Source: Celoporthe dispersa (taxonomy: Eukaryota > Ascomycota > Sordariomycetes > Diaporthales > Cryphonectriaceae). Taken from it: a stretch of 64,000 nt of DNA. Location of the stretch: assembly GCA_016584495.1 (NCBI GenBank), contig WAID01000013.1:930001-994000 (forward strand), in the 5' to 3' direction. The position numbers and the translations under genes are program-made. The notes beneath the pieces were generated by a model. That model did not search any database. It saw only the letters and a list, made by a program, of their open reading frames with translations, and had not been told where the DNA came from. Shown here piece after piece: positions 49,352-60,168 of the stretch. How positions within the stretch are numbered: position 1 is the first letter of the stretch; every line of letters starts with the position of its first letter.

Positions 49352-50395
49352 GACCGGGCCCTCGCACTCCGTCACAAATTGGGGGCCAAGGTGTGGCTGA
49401 TGCCACTACCGAGACGTTCATCATCCATGATCCGGTTTCCCCGCGTTTGCACCCCCAGCATTACAACCCCCAGCATAATTTTCCCTTCTCCATCTCTCAA
49501 GCCCGTCCCCCACGTTTTCTGTTTCGGAGATTCCACCATCGTCCCAACCTCGCCTCCAATGCTCCAATGGTGCCTAGGTTTGGGCGCAGGAGTGCTCAGT
49601 CCCTAACCCGCCTCCAGCAGCTAACTCATATTATTACTGATAGAGAACCGCTGCGTTTCCCCACAGTTCTTGGAGACCCCTCGACCCGTCAATCAACTCT
49701 GCACATCAGATTTCCGTGATCCGTCGCCAGCAAGGCCACCCTCGGGCTCCCGTGTTAGACGCGACACCCTCCTCCGCCTTGGCATCACCTCGTGTGGGCA
49801 CTGTGCCTGTGCATGTTCTGGTCCTGGATCCTCGGACGGAACCTGTTCTCCTCGTCAATAGCCAATAATACCCACAACACCACAATCTATTCGTCACCCG
49901 CGAAGGAAAAGAAAGAAGAAAAAAAGGCCCCCAAGGCTTGCACGCGGGCCACTTCTGACGGTGATCCCTGGTGCAGCTCGCGTGTTCCCTGTCTCACTTC
50001 CCCGCTGCAGGCCACCAACAGCGGTTGTATCAGGACGGAGTCCATCGCTGTCTAGTTCCCTAGTGGCAGTATCTTGAGTTCACACGTTCTGTTGTGCGAT
50101 CGACTTTATCTCACCTTGGCTGTAGGTGTCCTACCAGACAGTATCACTTCATCTATCGTTAGCACGCATCGACCCCAAATCCTGGCCTCCCAAGTTGCAC
50201 CACAATACGCGGGACGACCTAAGCTGGCACTCCGACGAGGGGTAGGCTCCCAGGACAAAGAAACATCATTATCTGCGCCTTGACCTCGCGCCCACCCAGG
50301 AACTCGGCAAATACGACCTGCCTGTTGGCTTTTGATTCAGTCCAGCGCAAGGACGCCGCCCTTCCGGGACGGTGCATTTGAGATATCCACTCTCT

Positions 50396-50419
50396 CACAC
50401 ACTCACACACTCACACACT
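50396..50419. repeat. Tandem octamer, three copies of CACACACT
   Basis: Three perfect 8-bp units lie 75-98 nt before the start codon of the C2H2 regulator, so probably in its leader. Confidence 0.8.
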
Positions 50420-50493
50420 CAACTGCGTGACCTGCCAGCTGGCCTCCGGTAACCCCAACCTGGAGCGTCTCTGATCCTTCGAGACCTCGGAGA

Positions 50494-53400
50494 ATGCTTT
50501 CTCTTCAGTCTCCGCAGGGGCCCAGTGCCCCAGGCGCTGTCGACGGAGCCGTCGATGTCAAACAGCCAAAGCCCAAGACTCTGCCTTGCCGTTACTGCGA
50601 TAAGTGGTTCAGGTGAGCTGCTCGGCCTTCCCCGCATCGGGGATGATACTTCTGCTTACTTTTTGTGTCTTCGATCTAGGCGAGTGGAACACGTGCAGAG
50701 GCATGAGAGGACACATACCAAGGAGAAGCCGTTTGGCTGCACCTGGGACAGCTGTGGAAAGAGTTTCGGCAGAAGGTGAGCATCATTTCTCCTTTCAGCA
50801 CCTGATGCCTCTAGGTACTCTGATGCAGGTCGAGGCCCGCGGCCCAGAACCCCTCACACCGTTTCAGGCCTCCAATATACTTGCTTCTTCGTATCGAAGC
50901 TACCCCAACGTGTCCTAAAGCTATCTGTCTATCTATCCATATATATCGCTCTCTCGTTTCTTCTCTTTCTCTCACTCTTGATTCTTTTTTTCCTGCCCTC
51001 CCCTTTCTTCCTCCACCGCCCGGTCCACCGTTCTACCACGTCCTTCCTCCTGCGCATTTGTTCTCTCTGGGATATGCTTACATGGACATCAGGGATCTCC
51101 TCGTCCGACACGAGAAACTTGTGCATCTCAATGAGGGAAACAAAGATGGCGCTCCAAGCACCACCACCCGGCAGAGAAAGGCGTCGACAGCGACACAGGC
51201 GAGCCCGACCAAGAGCCAGCCCGACACCGACATGCTCGGCATGCAACCGCGGCATTCTCAGTCGCACTTCGCACCAGCTCCCGATGCCACAATGTCTGCT
51301 GTTGTCTCCTCCCTCCCTCCAGACTCCCGCATCGCACCAAGGGCAGCTGCAGCATGCAATCTCGACCTTCTCTCTGACGCGGCGACCCACCTCGCTACAG
51401 CTGGTGATGTGAACACCATGCAGGCCATGATACCTGATATAAGCCAGGCACCGCCCACCTTGGGTCGGGTCGACGGTATGCCGTCATATAATGACCGTGG
51501 CCGCGAGCCAGATCCCGCCGTCTATTCCACGTCTTTCCCTGTCACCACTGCCCCCTTCACGGTCAGCGCGCCGCCCTTTCCGATCACCACAGCGTCGTTC
51601 CCGGTCACGTCAGCCCCCTTTACCATGAATGCGGGACCCCCGCCGCCCACATTCGAAAGCTACGACCTCTTTATGGATGATATCGGATCGCAGTCACACT
51701 TCTTGCCGGCCGGGGTTGACGCGGATCAGCCTTTCGGCGTCTGGCCTCGCAGCACGAACTCTGCCTTTCCGTCCAGATTCCCTTCGCTTGCGCCAGAGGC
51801 TTCGACCGACGGTGTCAATCGGCTGCAGGAGGATGGGATGAAAGCTCCGGCATGGAGGATCTCGGCTAACGACCACGGGATCATCAAGAATCGCCTGGAC
51901 GAGTTCTCAAGCGTCCTCCCCAACGACTTCGTCTTCCCGTCGCGACACACCCTCACCCGATATCTCGAGGGCTACATCAGCGGATTTCAAGAGCACCTGC
52001 CGTTCCTGCACATCCCGACGCTGTCGCCGACCGAGATGGCGCCTGAGCTGCTTCTTGCGATCGCCTCGGTGGGTGCACAATATCGATTTGAGAGCCACCG
52101 CGGTCATGCCCTCTGGTATGCTGCCAAGGCAGTTGCCCTGGAGCAGATTCGAAGGCGCCACAGCCATGAGATCCACACACTGCTTCCCACCCCAGCTGCC
52201 TACAGCCCTCACTCGACGCGAGCCTCGCCTAGTTCCGGGTTCCGACACTCGTTCAACTCAGTGCATTCAGACCGACCGATGACACAGGAGACCCACCGCG
52301 AGCCGTAGTACGTCATGTGTTGTTTCCGCCGTTTGCTTGATGCCCGGGATTCTTTCCGCTAACTTCTTTATAGTTCTCCCAATACCTTTCAGTCGCGTTT
52401 GGAGACGATCCAGTCACTCCTGCTGTTGTTCTCCGTCGGTCTTTGGGGCGCGAAAGCCATTCTACAAGACGCTCTGTCCCTGCAGAGTCAGCTTGCCCTT
52501 CTGATTCGGGGATGAAGGGCTCACCCAGGAGCCTACTCAGGTCAACGACTGGGATGCGTGGGTGAGATACGAAGGAAGCATAAGGACCAAGCTCATTGCC
52601 TACTGCTACTTCAACCTGTGCAGCATCGCGTACAACAGCCCGCCCGTGTTGGTAACTTCTGAGATCAACATGACACTCCCCAGCCCCTCCAGGCTTTGGC
52701 GGGCAGAGAACGCATGGCAGTGGCGGGAGGCCAAGCAGTCGATTCCTCACTCCGATATAACCCTCCAAGACGCCCTCACGAGACTTCTCGGTCGGCCCAA
52801 CGGCGGGTCACTCAACGATCTCTCGACGCTGGGAAATTACGTCATGATACACGCTCTGATCCAGCATATCTACCTGCTGAAGCAGACCACGTTCGCGCTG
52901 CCCCAGAGTCCATTCATCGCCGCTGTGGCATTCGACAACAGCGGCCTCAGAGAGCAAGATGTCGACCAGATCAGCGGTGCACTCCGTAGCTGGCAAATCG
53001 GCTTCGAAGAGCACCGCCTCAGGATCACACAGTCTGCCCAGCAGATGGGCAGTGAGAACACCCCGGGCGGGCCAGTGGCATTCGACGCCACGGCCTTGTC
53101 CCGGCTTGCCCATATTCGTCTACATACCGATCTCATTCCCGCCCGTGCCCTCGAGAGCCGTGATCCCTATGTGGCTGCTAGCATTTTTAACAGTATGCCC
53201 CTCCTGCCCCGTGGCCAACGTCTCAACAAGGCCATCTTACAAGCAGTGCATGCACTGTCTATGCTTGTCAAGGCTGGCATCAACTACATTGCCAGGACAA
53301 AGTCTCTTGAGTGGAGCATCCAGCATTCTTGTGAGCAAGCTAGTTTCTTCTCGCCTACCAGTGATAGTGTAACAAAGGATGAAGACGGGCCTGAACTACC

Positions 53401-53839
53401 ACTGACAAGCACCCCTGCAGTGTGCAATCTGGAGTGCGCTGTGCTCCTTGCCAAGTGGCTGATCACTCTTGCATCGATGAGCCCCACCCAGATCCTGACG
53501 ACAGAGGAGAAGACAATTCTGTCTTCTATCAAGACCATCGTCGACGAGACTGAATATGCTGTTCCCATTGACCCCTCATTGGCTGCAGTCTCCGGGTCTG
53601 CTGAGTCTATTCAGCCATCGCAGCAGCAGCACAGAGGTGAAGTGTCACTCAGCGACTCAGCCAAGCTGCGTCAGCTTGCCTCTGCTGTGCTGCGTATCTG
53701 GGCCAAGACCTTCAAGGGAGACCACATCTTCGAGCTCGTCAAGACTATGGGCCTTGGGTTGGAGGTGTACTCCAACATAATCGACAAGCCTAGAGATCAG
53801 GCCCCCTTGGGACGAATGTCCAATGCAGGGCTGGAGTAG
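50494..53839 (+). CDS. C2H2 zinc-finger regulator with fungal-specific transcription factor domain
   Basis: Nuclear DNA-binding regulator, targets unknown; resembles Adr1/AmdX-like fungal factors. Exons 50494-50612, 50680-50775, 51093-52304 and 52374-53839; all introns are phase 2, and intron 2 is long (317 nt) and pyrimidine-rich. Two adjacent fingers at residues 33-85: CRYCDKWFRRVEHVQRHERTH (C-x2-C-x12-H-x3-H) and CTWDSCGKSFGRRDLLVRHE (C-x4-C-x12-H-x4-H). Introns 1 and 2 each cut within a finger. A Ser/Thr/Pro-rich middle contains tandem FPVTTAPF/FPITTASF repeats (about 51530-51625). The C-terminal half is a fungal_trans-type helical domain (EGYISGFQEHLPFLHIPTLS to IWAKTFKGDHIFE). One extra G at 52508-52511 interrupts LALLIRDEGLTQ. 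The product is about 963 aa. Confidence 0.88.
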
Positions 53840-56800
53840 CACTTGAACAGTATGTGTCCCAGTCACCTGACTCCAGGGGGGAGGGGGGGCAAATATGGAG
53901 CAGCCCCCGGAGCAGCTCCCGTCTGCAAGACAAAAGTCGGGTGTAGGGCTGGATCTATTGTTATCAAAGAAAAAAGGAGGATTCATAATGAAGGATAGAA
54001 TCCTGCATGTCCATTGGAGGGCTCAATTTTGTGTTTTTTTCCCTCCTCTTCTTTCTCTTTTGAAATTCAACAGTGCTAGTATGGAATTACTTGTGTTGGT
54101 GCACACCGGTCAAATTTTGTTCAGGGCGTCGATGCCAGTGGGAAAGCACGACGAGTGGGGAAAATGTCTAGTTTGAACATCAGCTGGGGTTGGGAAACTG
54201 GACGATTCTGTGCGTGTTTGTACTGAGCCTCCTTTCCACCCCTCAAAAAAAAAAAAAGAAAGTTGTTACCTTTGCTCCTTGATGTGCCTGCTGTCTTTTC
54301 ATTGCCATCCAGTTCGACTCAGCTCATCTCACCTGGTCTTATCACTGACACATGCCTACTGTTTTCTCCATATCAAGTCTGTTCTATCCCAACCAACCAC
54401 TGAGGTCTCACAGACTCTACGTGATATAAGCAGTCTTGCATGAGGTCTCATGGAAAGCAGCCTTCGCTCAATACAGTGTGCCATTGCAACCAGGCCCTCT
54501 CTCAGGGTCTCACTAGAAAGCTTGGGCAAAGTGCATTGCCTATAGTTTTTCTTTTTTAAAATTTTTTAAAGTGCCTGGTAAAGACACTGTGTGCCTTTGG
54601 CCACTCCAGTAACTCTAGTATCATCATCATAGGTATCCCTGCCGCCTACAGTTCTGTCAATAATGATGTGTATCCTGATTCACGCTTCGGACATACTGTC
54701 TTTGTAGGGTAAGGAAACGGGCTCAACGGTAGAGATGAGCCTATGTCTAACTTGAGTGCACAATTCATGAGCTCGCTGCTGCCGTTGCAGCGCTCAGGAT
54801 TGCACTGCATGTCCCGTGCAAGAAGCCCACTACTACATGCAGAGCTGCAAGGCCTGGTGATCAGGGTCTCGCGCAGCACAGCACCCCGACCTCCACCTCT
54901 ATACGATCGCAGCACTTACCCAACCTCGTGTATACATGACTTTAGGGCTTGCGTATGCCTGGCTACTTAAGGACTGGAGACTGGGATCTCTGAGAAGAGG
55001 GCTTTTCGCCTTGCTGCAGCTGCAGCTTCGGGACCAGCGCGGTATCGACATCTGCTTCTGGTAGGCGGGTCTCCTGTGTGGCTGGAACTAGGAGGCGGAC
55101 AACCAGAACGCACACACATGGGCATTCGAACCGTGATCGCCCTCCTCCCAGTTCCTGTTATGATCTCGACAGTAAGATGGTAAAACACGGTGCGCCTACG
55201 ACAGCCCTGATATCTTCAAGGTTGAGATGACCCATAGAGTGCGAGTCTGCCTAGGAGCTAGATTTCGGAGGAGGTTCTTAGGAAAACCCCGTGAGAGGAA
55301 GGACTAAGGAGAGGCGCGACATGAAATAGAACTTGGAGGTTGCGTTCTGGATTCATCCCGGTAACTTTGGAACTAGGTAATTATAGGGAAGTGAATCAGT
55401 GGGTATTCAGAAGGTGCCTATCATTTTGGATTTTGCACCTCAATAAGATAGCCGTATTTGTAATCAGGGTCGCACAGTCAGAACCATGACTGAACTTTGG
55501 TTTTAATGATGTGTCCGCTTTGGGTGGTGGTAGTTCTCAAGACACGAGGATCTTGGACACCTCGTGCAAAAGGCGGGATAGGGCCTTCTCTTTTATACAT
55601 ATCAGGCTAGGAAGGCAGAGCCTCCACACCAAGATGATAGCGAGACAAGATATCTGGTTACTGCGGGCCCTAGCCGCTGGCACCATAGGCTTGCCTATAC
55701 ACATCTGTTTCCCGAAAGACCCGAGCCTCATCGGGCTGGTTGTAACCGAAGGGACTTGCGGCTGCTCAATGTCAGACACCAAGCCCGAAAGCCCACGGAC
55801 TTGGACGAGGTGCCCAACCAACACGAAACTCCACTTGTGTGCATGACGATGTCCAGGCCGTGCGTATGAACGGTGTAACGTCCACGCCAAAGACCGAAAG
55901 AATTCGGCAGGCACTAGATCCCTAAGAGGCACCCAGAAATTTCGCTGGTCATCGTAGGAGAGATCGTGCAGGACGCATAGTTCGTGACCCCGTCGGGAGG
56001 GAAGAACTTGGTGCAACGGGATGAAGGCCCTCGGGTCACGAGATAATGCGGAGCAAGTACCTGGTTGTTGGAGATTGGTCTGTCGTGCTGGAGACCAACT
56101 TGTGTCGCATTGATGACGGGTCTCAGGTCGGGGCCAAAAAGTTGCGGGGTTCGTCAAGAGCGCAAGGCCGAAAGATGATGCGCCAGGCGTGTCTGAGGAG
56201 GAGATCCAAGCAGTCAGCGGAGGACCCCCAAACCTTGTGGGTTCGGTACCGTAGAAAAGGGCTTGACTGGTTGTGTTGACGAACGCAGGATCGACAGATC
56301 AGGCCATGCTTACCCTTTTTTTTTTGTTTTTTGTTCCAGAGACGAACCAAGAGCGGTGAGGGCTGGGCCGAATGCTTTCGGGAAAGCACAACGAGATCGA
56401 ATTGGCTCACTTGGTGAAGGGGGCATAAGAGGTCGGGGATGGCCAATGGCCAGGCCAGTATCAATACCATCACCGTAAGACTGGCACGTGGATGGGCGCA
56501 GCGAGGAAATGTCCTGGCACAAGGCACTCGTCCGCTCGTAGGACGGGGCGGGGTAATGTACTTATGTCGAGGTACGGCGCAGGAACGCAGCTGTTCTGGG
56601 CCCAGCCTCGGCCTCAGCCTATGCTGCAAGGCAGCGCGTCGATGTCCCTCCTCCCTGTCCTTTGCTTGACACCAACCCTTCCATAGCCTGCAACCCAAAG
56701 CGAGGATGGGCGAACTCCAGCGGGTCCCCCCCCCCCTTCAACACCCACCAGCAACCAACAAACGCATCAACCCACAGCGCAACGGATCGTCCCGTGACGT

Positions 56801-57578
56801 CGGGTCTTGACAGGCAGGACCGGGCCCACAAACAACATGGAGAACCAAGATCTGAGACGGAGCGACACCAAGGGCCGACGGCAGATCAGAGACGAGAAGA
56901 AAAAAAAAAAAGGTTCGAGCGTTGCTGTGGTATCATTGGGGTGGCTGCCGCAGTTTTGTGGGTTTGCAATGAGCACGTCCGAGGGCTATCGGACGTACCT
57001 CATTTTCTCATCTAGTCCTCCGCCTAGCTGTCAGGCGGGTCCACGAGCCAGAAGCTTGGTGGCGCTCTCTATGAACGTGACACCTGAAACTCCGTTAGGC
57101 AGGGCTCCTCGACAGCAGGGCGGTGATGATGCTCTGGGAAGCTCCTTGCTCTTGGAGGTCCTAGTGATACATCGAGACTTACAAGTCCTCTGTCCGCGCC
57201 GTGACGCGGAAGGTTGTGATGCCCGAAAGGTGTCGGAGAGGACGGGTCCAGAAGGCTCGGGATGCCGACAGGCAGGGCTGGCGAGGCGAGGCTAGCCCGC
57301 AGAGGGATCTGGCATCGTACGATTTTCTCGACGCATCGTCTGAGGATGGCCGACAAATCCCCCACCCCCGTTTCCCCCCCTTTCTTTCTTTTTCTTTCTC
57401 CTTCCTCTAGCACTCGGTCCACGTTGGGCAATTGTGATCGATCGATGTGAATTGTGCGGCGCTTTTGGGGGCCAGCTAAGAAATTGATATATCAGCCGAG
57501 ACCCGCTCGCTGTTCAAGTCGAAAATTGGGGTTCGGACGTCGCAGCAGGAGCGATGTGCGATGTGATGGTCGTTCCTG

Positions 57579-57602
57579 CTCATACATATATATATGTATG
57601 AG
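57579..57602. repeat. Perfect 24-bp AT-rich palindrome
   Basis: CTCATACATATA is followed immediately by its reverse complement TATATGTATGAG, with no spacer. It could extrude as a cruciform. Confidence 0.85.
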
Positions 57603-59563
57603 TCGTCCCTGCCGCATCCCAGCGGGGGAAAGGGAGAGGATCATCAGAGTGCTTCTGACTTCAACACTCTGACCTCGACTTCGACTTCGGTTTCGACCTG
57701 GACCAGGACCCAGCCCTTTCTCCTTTCGATCTGGATGCTGGTTGTTGACGTCGACGTTGATGTCAACGTCAACTCCGGATTTAACCCCCAAACCGCAGGC
57801 ACCTTGTGCAGACGACGAATATGCGGCTCACCTCTTGCCTTGTCTCACTTCACAATTCTCTGTCCAGGTCCAGGATCACGCGGAACATCACAGCCCTCAA
57901 GACCTTGAAAGGCAGCGGGGATAGGACCAGGCTCGGCCTCGGATGAACTCACAGTCCTTTCCTCCGCGATGTGCCGAGGGAAACAAGGCCGAGACTCGCA
58001 ACAAACGACAAGATGACGAGAGCTGGGAGCAACCACAGCTGGGAAGAGCTGCAAAGATCGAAGACGCACCTCCTACGGCTGTGACATCCACCCACGCCAC
58101 ATGGACCTCTTTGGAAGAGGTGGGTGGCGGCGGCGGCAGCAGTCGCAGCAGCGTCCCGAGCGGCGCATCATCGCGATGCCGACATCAGACCATTTTCAAG
58201 CCTCTCTGACACACGAGTCGCGTCCAAGCAGCATTCGGCATGACCTCGTTCTACGAGAGATACGGTGACCTGTCAGGGGCGCGACATCCCGGGCCAGCTG
58301 GGTCTGGTGCCAGGTGGTCGAGCTCTTGGCGAAGGACTGGCTGCCACTCGTGGCCCTCCACACCCCCTCTCCGGATGCGGGCCACCTTCTGCCCCGACAG
58401 AAGCATCGCAGCATTTCTCTCTCGACTCTCACCGAAGCACACTAACAACAGCGCCCTCGAAGAAGTAGTCAGCCTAATATCTTCGAGTTTGCGACCAGAC
58501 TCTGCCACCTCACCGCCACGGCGGACGGGGACCAACGACCGGCGCATGCCTCGTCTATGGCGTCCTCAGCAGTCGGTCTGGAGTATACCATTGATGGCGG
58601 CTCGAAAATGATCAATTTCGCCTTGATGAGGAGAAGGACTCAGCCGGGTCTCTCTCGCCCTCGGTCACGCCTCGACTCTCGCTGTGGTCCAGACCCTCAC
58701 CGGCTCAGTCTGGAGCTGAGACACCCATCACGCCGCATCGTTCTACAGAGAGGCAGGCCGTCTTGTCACCCGAGCCCTCCTTCTCGTCCTAGTTCAAGGC
58801 CAGGCCCAGCTGGAGGCGACCAAGTACCCCGTATCCCACACGAGTGCCTGCTGGGCCCACCACAATCTCGAGAGCTCCGCTTACGATGTGATCACCTGCT
58901 GCAAGACAGATTCGCGAGTGTAGCCCCCCCCTCGCCCCCCGTCCCGAGGATCTATAGATCTTATTTAGCGACGGTCTTAGCGAGCTCAGCCCATTGTGCT
59001 CACTCGGAGCCGACATCCAGATCGTGGGGCGGGGCCATGCGAAGATTGCACGAGCCTCCGGTCCACGCTCAGGTCTCATAATTTCCTGGACAGCAGAGAC
59101 TCAACCACGACGGCGAGGGTAAAGAAACCCCTCGAGGATAGGCAGCCTGCTACATGGCTTGGGTTCGCAGACACCACGGAACTTGCCACGAGTCGCCAAC
59201 TCGCTGGCTGCATTGGTCCCGAGGACACCCTGTCCAGCGTCACATCTTGCGCGAGCACACGGGTTGGGCAAGCCACAATCCTGCTCCTGCCTGAAGCCCC
59301 CTCCCCCTTTCCCTGTCCAGCGTAGGCTGGATGGCCGCATGCGCACTTTTATTGCTGCGGGACTCGGTCAGTGGTTGGCACCCGATTGGGACGACGAGGC
59401 TTCATCCGAGGATCTTTCCCTGATGCACTAGGTCGCGTGCCCTAGACCAACACCGCCATGAACCAATCACCATGGGGCAGATTCGCGACCTTGCTTTTGC
59501 TCCTAGCCAGGACCTGAGTATTACGCGGACCAGCTAAAGGACCAGGAGGGGGGAGTAAGGGGG

Positions 59564-59590
59564 GACGACGACGACGACGACGACGACGAC
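59564..59590. repeat. (GAC)9 microsatellite
   Basis: Nine uninterrupted GAC units in non-coding sequence upstream of the Zn2Cys6 regulator gene. Confidence 0.9.
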
Positions 59591-60168
59591 GGACATGTGT
59601 CCAGATCCAGATTCAGGGCCATGCCAGGGAATGAAATCGGCCTGATGGGAAGAATGAATCGACTCGTCCGGCGGCTGTGAAGAACGCGACAGTAAATATC
59701 CCGACACTCTGGGTCCACGGGCGGTTGGCGGGCTGAGACTAGCAAGGGGTGCGGGAGACCCAGACGTGTTGTCGCCGGCTGCATCTGAACTAGAACAGTT
59801 GGACCCCATGTCGACGACGCAGTACTATCCACCAGCTGCAGACTTTACCACCACACTATAGTACTATATCACAGTAGAACCGAGTAGTACTGTAGTAGGG
59901 TGCGGTGCCACCACCACCGCTGCGAAGACCGGGAACACCTTACCGCCAACATCTCCACACCTCGTCCGCCTCCGTAGTGGGCCAGCAAGAGCTTAGTCAA
60001 GCGTGGGAGTTCCAAAGGGCAAGGCTTGAACTTTATCTCAGCAACACACACTCCGTGCTCATGAAAACCGCGCTCGACGCCGACCGACGATCCGTTTCCT
60101 CCTTCTCGCGGCATCTCCAGAAACACCCGCGCACTCCGAGTTGATGACGGTTCGCCAGGACGCGAACA

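Larger units (their letters stand above)
41743..50493. other. Gene-poor 8.7 kb between GH55 and the C2H2 regulator
   Basis: I find no supported gene. The longest ORFs (163 codons at 42573-43064 minus, 199 at 47766-48365 plus, 221 at 49054-49719 plus) are low-complexity or composition-driven and overlap equally long frames on the other strand. Simple sequence includes C13 at 42392-42404, G11 at 43780-43790, (TTC)n near 44650, (GC/AC)n at 49313-49351 and three copies of CACACACT at 50396-50419. The last 3 kb are pyrimidine-rich on the plus strand, like a long promoter and leader of the downstream regulator. Confidence 0.5.
53840..60168. other. Gene-poor 6.3 kb between the two regulators
   Basis: No gene is supported with confidence. 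ORFs of 191-206 codons at 55537-56698 (-) show no domain. The stretch 57940-59330 has several overlapping open frames of protein-like composition (see findings). Simple sequence: a 24-bp palindrome at 57579-57602, GTCGAC/GACGTC-rich repeats at 57660-57780 and (GAC)9 at 59564-59590. Confidence 0.5.

Noticed and set aside
49054..49719. 221-codon plus ORF with a HTHTHTHT run
   Set aside because: The run is the AC microsatellite; the rest is compositionally biased and without domain.
55110..55150. GGTTCGAAT-like tRNA T-loop on the minus strand
   Set aside because: No complementary T-stem and no clover-leaf upstream.
55537..56698. Two overlapping minus-strand ORFs of 206 and 191 codons
   Set aside because: No signal, domain or plausible splicing, and they overlap each other in different frames.
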